DNA from: Rhynchopus sp. YZ270_cl-10
Lineage: Eukaryota > Euglenozoa > Diplonemea > Diplonemida > Diplonemidae
Direction of reading: 5' to 3'
Assembly: GCA_964035575.1 (NCBI GenBank)
Contig: OZ037853.1
Coordinates: 590,501-654,500, forward strand
Length of the DNA stretch: 64,000 bases
A program made the translations under genes and the position numbers. Positions 33,201 to 43,761 of the stretch are shown in pieces. The notes under the pieces are model-generated. The model was given only the letters and a program-made list of their open reading frames with translations. It was not told the origin of the DNA and made no database searches. The number at the start of each line of letters is the position of its first letter. The stretch's first letter is position 1.

Positions 33201-34328
33201 GCGTCTGGCAGAAGAGTCGCAGCGTGTCACCGCACAGATGCGCAACGCGGAGAGCAAATGCGAGACGCTCCAAGCACACTGCACAGCAGTCGAGGCCAGG
33301 CTCGCAGCCTCACGCGACGAATGCGACACACTACACGCAGAGCTCCTCGAAGCGCGTACCAAGGTTTGTCAAAACATTTTTTTTTTGTCAGTTGTGCACC
33401 AGGGGTGCTCATACGAGATATGACATATGACAGGGTTGCCCCTTGTTCTCGGAAAAAACAGCAAAATTCTGGATTTATGTTCCCGTTTTTTTCCTTTTTT
33501 TTGGGTGGGGTTTTTTGCCCTTTTTCGGGCTTTCCGAGCTCTACCCTCACTGTAGTGGGGTCATTTCGAGAAAATGGACAAGTTCTTGATTGATATAAAT
33601 TTTGGTTACGACCACTAGTGCGTTGCTCACAATGCTAAATGAGTGTCAGAACTGTGATTCTGGGCCACTTTAACCGCCCCTCGAAATTCAAAAAGGGGTC
33701 CCAAACCCGGGCGCGCTACACGCGCGCGGAACTTTTTGCAGCTTTGGTCTAGTTGCATTTTGGCTGCAAAATGCAAGGGGATCCCCAAAGACGTTGGGAA
33801 TATTATTTGGATGGGGCAGTGATTTTGTACCGGCATACGCTCCCTCGTGGCAACCGTGTGCATGCCAATGAAGTGCTCTCTGGGGTTCGATAACCCGTGG
33901 AGCCAGTGCTTCCGCCGATGAATGGTGAGGCGTTTGCACTTCTCTTTTTGCGGAGCAAAAAATAATATAAATGGCGCCGCAGGCAAAAATTTTTGGGTAC
34001 GGTGTAAAAATCTAGCTTCCAACGAACCCTTTTTTGCAGAGCAAAAAATGAAAAATGGCGCCGCAGGCAAAAAAAAATTGGGGGTACAGCCCTGGATGGT
34101 GCAGGATTTTGGTGTCAATTTTTTTTTTCTTGCCCCCTGAAAACTCTTGCTTTTGAGAGTTTCGACCATTTCACCACACTGGTGGTGTGTCACCTACAGT
34201 GAAACCCACCAGAAACCACAAGAAAGCCCCCTAAGGAAAAAAGGAAAAAAAAAAAGGAAAAAAAAACTAAAATCCAGAATTTCATGTTCTCGGTCCCACT
34301 TAGGAACTTCCCTGACATATGATCCTGA

Positions 34329-34360
<32 letters not shown>

Positions 34361-37300
34361 GTTTACTGGGGGGGGGGGGCTAATACAAGAGGTACTGCTA
34401 ATACAAGAGGTATGCCTAATACAAGAGGTACTTTGAAATCGGGATTTTCACGATTTTTTACCGGCTAATACAAGAGGTACTTTATTCTTTCCTTTATTTG
34501 ACTTGATCACTTTTTTTCAAAAAAATATATCGATGGTGTCAAATGAAAGGTTTGCTCAAAATCTTTCAATTGCGGCCAGGTACGATCAAAAAGTTGAAAA
34601 TTTTCCCGTGTTACTGGTTGGCGAGAGTAAAAATCCAGAAAAAAAATTAGCAAAAATCCAGGAAAAAAAAGCTAATACAAGAGGTACCTCTTGTATTAGA
34701 CTTCCACCTAAAAAAAAATTTTTTTGGGCGTAAATTCTTACGCCTAATAGAAGAGGTACCTCTTGTATTAGCCCCCCCCCAGTAAGAGTATGGGTTCATA
34801 TTTTGTGAAAATTTAAGTCACTAAAATTTTGTCCATTTTTTCGAAATGACCCCACCGCTTTCTGGAAAAGATTCAGAAATGCCAAAAACCGATGTTTGGG
34901 TCACGAATCCCGCACCCCGACTACCGTAGATTTTTGACGATTTTGCTCGGTACGTTTTTCCTTACTAAAACCAGAGAATCTCATATTTCACAGTAAGGGT
35001 ACTTCAGAGTGTTTTTGCACACACATATGACCCCACCGTGGAGAGCAATCGGCTCGCACAATCAAAAGAAAGCAGAGAAAAGGGAAAAAGAAAAAAGACA
35101 AAAGTTGGGTACCGTGCGCCTGCGGCGCTACTGTGTTCCCACTCAAAACACCACAATTTCATCTGAAGTTGGGTTTTCAAACCTGAAAATGACCCTTGTT
35201 TACGAGTATGGGTTCATATTTTGAAAAAATTTAAGTCAATAAAATTTTGTCCATTTTTCCAAAATGACCCCATCACTTTCTGCAATCGCACCGAATCGGA
35301 CGATGCGATCGACAAAAACGCCCAAAAATGCACCCCATACCCCTTTTTTTTTCGTGATCTGGACCAGGTTTTTTTTTTTTTTTGGATCATATCTCATATC
35401 TGAAAACCGTCATATCTCGAATTCGAGATACTTATGACCCCGCCAAACCCCTGTTTTATGAGCACCCCTGGTTGTGCACGTTTAGGAAGGCAACTTCCTC
35501 TTTAGCCCGCCAACTCCATTTTCTTGTACCATCCAAGACCGTACATCGCTCCGTTCCCTAAAGAATGGCAAACAAAAAGTTTTCAAAAAAAAGAGCAGAT
35601 GAAGAGAAGGAGGACAAGCCACTAAACATTTTGTCAATAATATGGAGGGTCCTCGTCTTTTGCGCGGATGGTTCATTTTCGGCAGTATTTTTCTTTTTTC
35701 AGTGGGTTGAGACTTCGATATTGTGTATAAGAACCCACGAGGGCGGTACGGCTGTGAATACCAGCATGGTTTTGATCCGTGCACACATTCACCCCCCTTT
35801 TTTCACAGACTGACTGCAGCAGTGAAGGGGATGCTCTTGGCGACCTCCAAGCGGAGAACACATCGCTGCGTGCCCAGCACGCTCATGTGCTCAAGCAGGC
35901 TCGCGAGAACGAGCAGCGTGTGGCAACAGTCGCAGGCGAGCTGGCAGACGCACTGGTCGCACGCGACGACGATGCACAGCTGCTGCTCACGGCGCATGAG
36001 ACTCTCACGTATGCAAAACCTCGACCAGGCCACCTTTTCTTCCCCCTTTTTTTACACCTTCTGTTGTTGACCGGCTAGGGTACTTTGTGCTTTCATCCGG
36101 ATGGTGTGGGTCAGTCGGTGGTGCCTGCATCAATGACTATTACATGTGTCAAGGTGCAAAAACAACTGTCATTCAAAGGCCCCCAAAAGCCCCTTTGTAA
36201 AATAATTTCCACCAAAAACATCCTAAAAATAAAGTGTAATCTTTGTACCTCTTTTGTGCTTATTTTGTGATGTACTGGGGGTTTTGAGCCACACTAAATA
36301 ATGTATTTTCTACTTCACTCTTTTATGAGTATCACGACTCAACAACTCAACAACTCAACAACCTTCAGCGCGACACAAGACGAGCATGCGCATCTCATGT
36401 ATCTCAAGGAGCGTGAGTTAAAGGAGATGCTAGTGGCATTGGACGAGGCTGTGGCACAGCAGACCACTGTCGGTGCTGCGGTGGGTGGTGACGCGGAGGC
36501 AGACGCACTGCGGACAGAACACGATGCACTGTGCACAGCACATTCGGAGCTGGAGCACCTCCACAGCACATTGCAGACCGAGCACAGCACGCTACTCACA
36601 GACCACAGTGCACTGCAAACAGACCACAGCACATTGCAAGCAGACTTTTGCACATTGCAGACAGAGCACAGCACACTACTCGCAGACCATAACACACTGC
36701 AATCAGACCACGCAACACTGCAGACTACACACGCTGCTGCCTGCGCGTCGCAGGCACTGCCCGGCACCCCACCACCCCCTTCCGACCCACCCTCACCCGA
36801 AGCAGGCCTCCCGCCACGCGACGCAGTGCAGAGAGCTCACCTCGAGGCCGAACGCGAGCGCCTCCTTGTCGTCAGCGCTGCCGGCGCGCAGGAGTGTGCA
36901 CGTCTCCGAGGCGCCTTGGCCGACGTGCGTGAAGAGCTGCGTGTAGAGCGGCGCGGCTCCACCACCCACCCCTCTGCCACACCCACGCCATGCTTCCCCC
37001 AACGCGTCGTCATCACAAACGTGACCCCGCCCTCTTTCAGCGCCCTCAGCGGGCTATACACACACAACGGAGAGCGTCGTAAGGACGGCAGTCCCATCTA
37101 CGTCTCGGAGGCCAAGGGGCACATCCTCACGCAGGGCATCAAAGGATGCCGTCTCGCACGGTCCTCGTCTGGCGTAAAGGGGCTGCTTGCGAAGGGGGTG
37201 TTCCTGAATGAGTTGCCAGTGGATGGCGGTGGTGGTTCGTCCCTTACGACTGTGTGGTCAGAAGCTGGTGGTGGGGCTGCAGTCACGATGGGTCTTCAGG

Positions 37301-37365
37301 GTGTGGGGCAGCTCGCTCTGGGGGTCTCTGGGTGTGGGTCTGCAACGTCTCTAAGGCGGGAGTGA
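30295..37365 (+). CDS. WD40 plus long coiled-coil protein (3 exons)
   Basis: Exons 30295-33363, 35809-36008 and 36369-37365 join in frame (phases 0 and 2) to 1,421 aa. Residues 1-about 290 form a WD40-like propeller (blade ends ATLWDAA, ITVWEAP, VAVWAVR, VAIYSAA). About 346-1,210 is an almost continuous coiled coil rich in Glu, Ala, Gln and Arg. Residues about 1,150-1,210 contain degenerate 7-residue units of HSTLQTE/HSALQTD type. The last ~120 residues (from RVVITNV, with SGLYTHNGERRKDGSPIYVS) are compact and glycine-rich; no family recognised. The start chosen follows a pyrimidine tract and gives the propeller without a stray N-terminus. The architecture suggests a scaffold such as a flagellar, cytoskeletal or trafficking tether; that is inference. 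Exon 1 is strongly GC-rich against its AT-rich first intron. Confidence 0.85.
33400..35470. mobile_element. Non-autonomous hAT-like element in an intron
   Basis: Ends CAGGGGTGCTCATA and TATGAGCACCCCTG. The flanks repeat GTTGTGCAC (33391-33399 and 35471-35479), i.e. an 8-bp hAT target duplication plus one chance match. CAGGGGTG-type termini are typical of hAT. No transposase is visible. The interior is a mosaic: two versions of a segment reading ACCCTTGTTTA...GAGTATGGGTTCATATTTTG, the GGGGTCATTTCG repeat family, B-box-like and GC-hairpin repeats, and a younger TA-target MITE (34366-34782). Confidence 0.82.
34366..34782. mobile_element. 417-bp MITE inside the hAT-like element
   Basis: Begins CTGGGGGGGG followed by CTAATACAAGAGGTAC and ends GTACCTCTTGTATTAG plus a C-run and CAG. 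TA flanks at 34364-34365 and 34783-34784. CTAATACAAGAGGTA occurs four times directly near the left end and again as palindromes on the right. The related segment at 35190-35220 of the same element reads CTTGTTTACGAGTATGGG: the uninterrupted target with one TA (35201-35202). This makes it the youngest layer. Confidence 0.85.
36009..36368 (+). other. WD40/coiled-coil gene intron 2
   Basis: Donor CTCAC|GTATGC, acceptor AACCTTCAG|CGCGAC, phase 2. The acceptor follows a CAACTCAACAACTCAACAA run. Joining restores TLTATQDEHAH within the coiled coil. Confidence 0.8.
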
Positions 37366-38269
37366 ATAGAATCAGTGGTCATAGTCTAATATGATGTGTT
37401 GTGTTGTTGCTGTTTCACAAAGTTTAAAAAAAATACTTCGCGCAGTTGCCTTTTTCAGTGGAAAGAAAAAGAAAGCAAAAGAGAAAAATGCCTTTCCTTT
37501 AGATTCAAAGCCGTTTTCCCTTCTTTTTGTATACTAATGGAAGAGTGAATTTGTGACACCCAAATCGCAAAATACACATTTGCTAAAGCACCTTAGATAT
37601 TCATCGAATACAATCAAATTTTCAAAAGAAAAAAAGAGAGAAAAAAACAGAAACCGGACACCCTCTCATAGAATTAGAGAGGGATTAGATACAGTTCTCC
37701 CCCCACCCTTGTCCCCCCCCCTTTTTTTTTTCTAAGGTGACTAAAGTACGAGAGTCTTAGGTTCATCTTACAAACTTTTTGTTTTTTTAAATTTTTTTGT
37801 CATTTTTGAACGTCCTTGTGTACTCTCTTTGCATGGAAAGTATATGAAATTAGTGTTGTGTGTGTTCGAAACCAGGTGGGCAGGTCCTTACTGCAGACCA
37901 TCGCCCAGTGTATGTGCACCAGAGGTATAGGATACATTCAGCTCCCAGCTTGTTTGTTCCCTGTGCTCTTCTTTTTAATTTTTTTTTTTTGTATTTGCGT
38001 TGAAAATGAAAATTAGAGTCCAAAAAAAAGGTGACAGGGGGTGTTATCTTTGTTATCAGTGGCAGTCCTTCCGAGCACAGGCTTGTCTTTACAGCGTTGT
38101 CTTTGCACAGATGGAGGCGCAAGCGGTGTTGTGGGGCTGCCGAAGTGTTGCGTTTTGGGGTTATGTGCATGGGTACCCCGACAGGGCTGGGCTGGCATGG
38201 GGCTGGGGGGGACTGTCTACGGCTAGGTGCCACGTGTTGTTGCTGGTTGTGGCTTTTTCTGACAAGGTG

Positions 38270-39000
38270 CCGTCATGGGGCATGTGTCATCAGGCAGGTG
38301 ATGTTGACAGACTCTCGACTCTCGCTTGTCCGGTTCGTGCGCTTCAGTGTGCATGTGCCTGGATGTGAGCAAGGGTGTGAGAACGATTGTGGTGGGTGGG
38401 GTGGGGTGGGTTGGGAGGGTTTCTTGTCAGCAACCAGCACCTGTCCTGTTGTGGTGGTGGGGTGTGTTGCAGAGTGTTGACAGTCACCACTCGACTCTCG
38501 CTTGTCCGGTTCGTGCACTTCAGTGTGCATGTGCCTGAGACATAGGCAAGGGTGCGAGTGGTGCTCGAGACACCTGTCTCGCTTGGTTTCTGTTGCGGTT
38601 GTTTTCACGTCTGAGTAGGACAGTGTTGGTGTAGAGAGGACGAACACGTGGTTGCAGGGTGGGGTCACTGGGGTGCATGCCAGGGCTGTCTCTGACAAGC
38701 AGCCGTCATGGGGCATGTGTCATCAGGCAGGTGATGCTGACAGACTCTCGACTCTCGCTTGTCCGGTTCGTGCGCTTCAGTGTGCATGTGCCTGGATGTG
38801 AGCAAGGGTGTGAGAACGATAGTGTGTGGCGGGGTGTTGGGTTGGGTTTCTTGTCAGCAACCAGCACCTGTCCTGCGTGGGTTGGCATGTGGTGGTGGTG
38901 GTGGGTGTGTTGCAGAGTGTTGACAGTCACCACTCGACTCTCGCTTGTCCGGTTCGTGCACTTCAGTGTGCATGTGCCTGAGACATAGGCAAGGGTGCGC
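38270..39000 (+). repeat. Tandem duplication, unit about 430 bp
   Basis: 38274-38570 (CATGGGGCATGTGTCATCAG to CATAGGCAAGGGTGCG) is repeated at 38708-38998. Each unit itself contains two copies of CTCTCGCTTGTCCGGTTCGT plus GTGCNCTTCAGTGTGCATGT, and a degenerate extra copy lies near 39118-39150. So four or five copies of a 50-bp motif are arranged in two larger units. Confidence 0.8.
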
Positions 39001-41898
39001 AGTGGTCTGGTGTGGTTCGAGGATTGTGTTGCATGTATGAGGAACACATGGCTGCAAGCATCGGTCTGATGGATAGGCAGAGGGGCATCTGAGCTAGGGT
39101 TTCTGACTCTTCACATGACTCTTGTCCGATTCACGCACTTCAGTGCACGAGAACGATGCCATGGCAGGTGTGGATTGAGGCACCGTGCGGCGATGGGTGT
39201 GGGCGAAGTTTGTTCCGCCTTGCATTGGGTTGGTTGGGTTGGGGCTGGCTGCGGCCAAGGGAGAAGGAGGGCTTCCCTGTGTTGCAACGTTGCAATCCTG
39301 CGTCCTGCACGGCAGACCATCACTAACACGGCCACACAGCTCCTGACTGGTCGTTCACACATTGCCTTGGGGTCTCACCAAATGGGGTACGAGAGATGCG
39401 GGGGGAAGTCACATCAGCGAATGTCATCCTGAGGGGCTTCAGTGTACGGAACATGAAACAATGCCACGAAAGCACAGCACAACACACGCCGTGCGGTGTC
39501 TGGGTGTCCTGGGGTGCTTTTCACCACATCAGCATACGCCACGAAGGTGTCGCTGGGCGGGGGCGGGGGCGGTGCCACACATCACCACGTACCAGAGCTG
39601 TCTTCTGGAACAAACCTGAGGCCAAACACCACCCAACTTGGGTAGGTAGGTAGGCATATGTTGGGGCTGTTTTCATGTTTAGGTGTATTTGTACAGCAGC
39701 TAGGGGCGTTGCGAGCGAACAGGGCCTGTTTCCAAGCATTTCTGGCAAAGCCACGGAACCTTTCCACAAGCCCCGGGATACCTTTTGTGGGTTTCTGCGT
39801 GGCTCTGGCAACGCTATACCACGCCTGCCCTATGCGTGCAGAGACACCACTCCTCCTTTGCGCTGGTCGTTCCTAGGTGGGTGTTGCATGTGTGCTCCCT
39901 GCCAAGCTCACTCAGCGCATCGTCCTTGTTGTTGATGTGTTCCAAGCTTCCGAGCTGTGCGCTAATAAGCTGCCAACCAGGTCCCACGCAATGCGGTGCT
40001 CTGTTCACTTCGCAGACATCTTTGCAGTATGTGCTGCCACACGTGCACCGCCATAACCCCGTTGTCTCTCTCTGCCACCTTCGTGCCCAGGGCTAGAAGC
40101 TGTCGATGTTGTGTTTGTGGGGATATGCATGCCGGTTTGTTGTACGGCATTTGCATGCATTTTGGGTGGCGAGGGGAGGGAGGGGAGGAAAGCCCTTCGT
40201 GCATACGCTTGCATCTGTGCATCTCACAATGCAGGCTTATGCATGATGTGCACCGTGCTAACGATCATTGTTATCCAGCATGCCATCAGGGGGGTGCATG
40301 GTCACTGTGAGCCTGCGGGTGGGTGGGGTGAAAGCAGCCGTCACGTCCCCTCTCGCTACGTCTGCACTACTCCGCCCTCCTCCCGCCCTCCACTCGTCAA
40401 GGTAGCGAATGGGATCAATGGATGCCCAGGGGGTGGGTGAGGTACGGTAGCGTAATTGAAGACACAAGAGGAATTTGGGGACAAACACTCACTGCATGTT
40501 CGGTGGTGCGGTGGGAGGTCTAGATGTTGGATTAAAAGTAGGCCGTGTTGCTTGAGGACGAGGTTGGGGAACTCATAAAAGGAGCAAAAACAATATCTGG
40601 GTGAATGTTCCCCTCTTCTCAAAGCCAACCTTGCCGAGGCAAGTGGACATGGCGTGTGGTGGTGGGGTTGTGCAGTGGGTGATGCGGGGGGGCGGTTCTG
40701 TGAGGGGAAGGGGTTGCTGCGCGATGGGTGGGGCAGTCTGGGCAGAGGAGCGGAGGACCTGCAGGCTCACTGTGCCATGGGGTGGGGGAGTGAACGGGTT
40801 GGGGGGTTGTTGGACGATGCGTGGGGTCGTGCAGGAGACAGGGGTGGGCAGGCAGGTTAGGTCCTGGTTGCTGGGTTGCTGGTTGGAACCGTGGTGTTCA
40901 TTGCTCTGATGAACAGCCGTTGTGGTCCCATCCTGAGCGCCCAGTGGCCAAGGCTTCTGCGAAGTCTGTCCACGTGCATGTGGCAGGCTGGTGTGAGGTG
41001 AGGTGAGCGTGGGGGTGAGGGTGTGGCTTGGATGTGTCTATGTGAGAAGCTCTGCCTGTGGGCGTACCGTAGCAGTGTGACTGTCATGGGTGATTCCTGT
41101 GCGGAGTATTGTCCATTTGGGTTGGGGGTGAGGGCATCACAGAAGACCCTGGGGTTACTTATGCCTCCCACCATGGGATAGCAGAACATGGGGTATCTGG
41201 GACCCGGTTCCCTGTGGAATGGGTGCCCTTCGGCGGCATAATGTTCTTGTAAACTGAAGGGTGGGGAGAAACGAACTGCGTGTGACCATGTGTCGGGTAG
41301 CATGCTCCCACAAGCAGCTTTTTACGTGTTCCTTTCTAAGGATGAGGAGGAAAATAAGTGACGTGTGCAATGCCATAAACATTGAACACCGAGCTCATGG
41401 CCAGGTACAATTCACATTGGTCCCTTTCTGTTCGTGTTTTGTCAAAGACATATCGAACCTACACGGTGGCCATGTGATCGGGGTAATATGCTATTTTCCT
41501 TGTTACCTAATGTGCGAACACAGTACCATGCTTGTTGCATGTTACTTCCTCATAATCCTCACACTCTTGTTCGCTCTTCTTGTTCGTTTCACTAACACTC
41601 ATACCCGAATCATCACTCTCGGCATCCAGAATGTTACCGCCAGCTTCGTCCTTTCGGTTCTGCAGCGCAAGAACGCAAGGTTCAGAGAGCTGCACCTTCA
41701 GTCTCCTGGGGGTGTGTTCCGGCCGCTTCCTCCTCACCCCCTTCAGCAGCTGCTTGCGCTGTTCGCCTCAGACCCGTCTTCTTTCGCGCTAAACTCACTG
41801 TCAAGGCGGCTGACGAGCGGTTGTGTACCACCCCGTTCACACTACAGGCAACCCTTTAGGCTTGCTTTTTACAGCCGCAGGGTACTTGTGCTTCATCC

Positions 41899-42500
41899 TG
41901 TCGCAGGCGAGTGAGCAGAGCACACTCCCGTACCTTCATTCCTTTCAGTGGTGTCGCCCTCTTGCATCCATCTGACACATCGATGACCGTGGATCCATCC
42001 CATCGGGCTGCGTCTTGTCAGGCAGTGTGAACAGGTTGTGTTCACCCGTACGGTGTTGTGAGTGAGGTTTGGGGACCGCTTCCTGGCGCAGGGTTTGGAA
42101 AAACACCTGTGCCTTCAACAACGGTTTTTGATGCCTTTTCGCGTGTGGACGCACCTGATCTTGAACAACGACTACCCTGGAGGACTAAGGGGGCAGGGGT
42201 TGGGGCATCGAAGGTGTATGTGTTCGTGGAGGGGAGGCAGTCATGCAAGGTGGGGGTTATTGGGTACCCTGGGTTTTCTGCATGACTGCAGGCAGGGGAG
42301 GGAAGGATAACCGTTATGGACGCGAATGAGGGTGCAGGGGGGTGTCCGTTTGAGTGTTTGACTCGAAGCTACCAAGCGTGGTGTGGGGGTCTGGGTGGGT
42401 CGGAGGACTCGGATGCAGTGCAGTGCAGTGCAGTGCAGTGCAGTGCAGTGCAGTGCAGTGCAGTGCAGTGCAGTGCAGTGCAGGTGTGGCAGGTACTGGT
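41899..42500 (+). repeat. Segmental repeat X, copy 1
   Basis: GTCGCAGGCGAGTGAGCAGA onward matches 46923-47480 along its length and 44690-44887 for the first 200 bp. These shared spacers show that array units duplicated with their intergenic DNA. Copies 2 and 3 are preceded by a further shared segment (44379-44690, 46612-46923) absent here. Confidence 0.8.
42415..42484. repeat. CAGTG pentanucleotide array
   Basis: About 13 perfect GCAGT/CAGTG units. The duplicate region at 47440-47452 has only about two. A recent expansion or contraction between otherwise near-identical segments. Confidence 0.9.
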
Positions 42501-42820
42501 TCTGGCTTGACCAGTGGTGTGTGAGTTGACAACCTGACGCCATTTCCGGGCGTGCTGTGGCCATCCCTCAGATGCTTGTCTTCGGGTGGCAGGGGTGCGT
42601 GTCTGTGGAGGTGCACGATGATGCCTGCACGGATGACTAGTGCTCTGTGCTGGGTACGTGCAGGTCTCGTGTGTGCCTGAGTGCCACCCCTCCCTGGAGA
42701 GTGTTCTGGATGTGTCTTGAGCTGTCAGCACTTTCAAGATTTGATGCTTTCTTTTCGACATTTGAAAGGTTTTGGGCTTTTGCACCCTAAGGTAGTAAGG
42801 AGGGCTGTACCCCTCCGATG

Positions 42821-42939
42821 TTGCATCACTGTATTAAAAGAGAGCAGATGTGCTGTGTTGTTTCTTTCCACACACCTTCTCCACATCAACATCACAGCAG
42901 GACAACAGCAAGGGAAAAGCTCGTAAGCACAAAGCAAAA
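42821..42939 (+). promoter_or_regulatory. Conserved leader of Ubl-LRR B
   Basis: TTGCATCACTGTATTAAAAG, GAGAGCAGATGTG, then TCTTTCCACACACCTTCTCC and CATCACAGCAG|GACAACAGCAAG. The same series stands at 45485-45604 (C) and 47569-47682 (D). A TATTAAAAG/TATAAAGAG motif lies about 110 bp before the ATG and could be a promoter element; the CAG near 42900 is a likely splice acceptor. Confidence 0.55.
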
Positions 42940-43761
42940 ATGGATTTGACAATCAAGGGGTGGAACGGAGTGAAGGATACGGTGGAGCTGGGTGAAGATG
43001 ACACACCTGCGGTGATGCGTCGGAAGGTGGCGTCTGCAGTGGGGTTGTCTGAAGACGGCTTTGTGATGAGTTTCGGTGGGGAGGCGATGGACGAAGGATA
43101 CGACATGACGCAGCTGAGTGCTGGAGACACGGTTGTGTTGACGAAGGTGAAGAAATTCGAGGCCAGAGCAGCACTTCATGCGTTGGGTGAGACTGACATC
43201 ACGGCTGAGAGGCTGGAGAGTGTGCAGGATCCTGAGGTGGTGTGTTTGCTTCTGCAGGCGGAGGTTGCGACGGTGATTCCTGATTTCTTCTTGCAGAAGG
43301 CATCGTTGACGAGTCTTGATCTGAGTGCTGAGTCTGTTGTGACTCGCATTGGGCACTTCTTTCTTGCGGGCTGCACTTCATTGACAAGCATCAACCTGTC
43401 TGGGTTGATCCATGTTACGCAAATTGGTCGCGGCACCCTTTACGGATGCAGTTCTTTGTGTTCACTGGACTTAACACCACTGCGCAGTGTCACACGAGTT
43501 GGCGGCGGCTTCCTTGGTCAATGCAGTGCTCTGCGTACACTGGACTTATCACCACTGCGTAGTGTCACAGAAATTAGCTCCTTCTGGTTTCTTTATAAAT
43601 GCACTTCGTTGAGGAGCATCTACCTCACCGGCTGCAGCGATGTTGTGTCGAGCACAGTGAGGAACTCAACCATGTGGCAATTAGTGGTTAAATCCCGTCC
43701 GAAACGCAGCAGAGACGAACCACTTGAGGAATCCCGCAAGCGACTGAGACACGCAGAGTGA
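42940..43761 (+). CDS. Ubl-LRR array protein B
   Basis: 273 aa, intronless. Start chosen at MDLTIKGW, the start of every member; an in-frame ATG 90 bp upstream lies in the conserved leader and is unlikely. Ubl head residues 1-70 with FVMSFGGEAMDEG, helical link with VVCLLLQAEVATVIP, then four LRRs instead of the three in A, C and E. The additional one is LDLSPLRSVTEISSFWFLYKCTSL-type, probably made by internal duplication. Cap IYLTGCSDVVS, variable linker STVRNSTMWQL, basic tail ending RKRLRHAE. Variable residues cluster around the FLxxC positions of each repeat, i.e. on the same face. Confidence 0.85.
   Translation: MDLTIKGWNGVKDTVELGEDDTPAVMRRKVASAVGLSEDGFVMSFGGEAMDEGYDMTQLSAGDTVVLTKVKKFEARAALHALGETDITAERLESVQDPEVVCLLLQAEVATVIPDFFLQKASLTSLDLSAESVVTRIGHFFLAGCTSLTSINLSGLIHVTQIGRGTLYGCSSLCSLDLTPLRSVTRVGGGFLGQCSALRTLDLSPLRSVTEISSFWFLYKCTSLRSIYLTGCSDVVSSTVRNSTMWQLVVKSRPKRSRDEPLEESRKRLRHAE

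Larger units (their letters stand above)
33364..35808 (+). other. WD40/coiled-coil gene intron 1, expanded by a transposon
   Basis: Donor ACCAAG|GTTTGT, acceptor TTTCACAG|ACTGAC, phase 0. 2,445 bp, of which 2,071 bp is one hAT-like element plus its duplicated target; without it the intron would be about 365 bp, similar to the gene's other intron. Confidence 0.85.
37366..42820. other. G/T-rich, gene-free, segmentally repeated spacer
   Basis: After about 37.8 kb the character changes: homopolymers vanish and the + strand becomes G/T-rich. No confident protein was found. Holds a 40-bp dispersed repeat (37734-37775), a tandem duplication (38270-39000), G-rich runs (38394-38420), a block shared with other array spacers (41899-42500) and a CAGTG pentanucleotide array. 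Short frames near 41507-41914 have some coding look on both strands, but nothing recognisable. Confidence 0.6.

Noticed and set aside
38270-39000. CRISPR-like array
   Set aside because: Only four to five motif copies in nested tandem units, spacers themselves repeated; eukaryotic context, no cas genes.
41507-41914. Small genes on either strand (76 codons -, ~100 codons +)
   Set aside because: Some coding look, but no leader, no domain and no duplicate to compare; could be chance in G/C-balanced DNA.
42850-42939. Upstream ATG giving Ubl-LRR B 30 additional residues
   Set aside because: It lies in the leader that is conserved as DNA in other members, where the frame is not kept; the probable splice acceptor is downstream of it.
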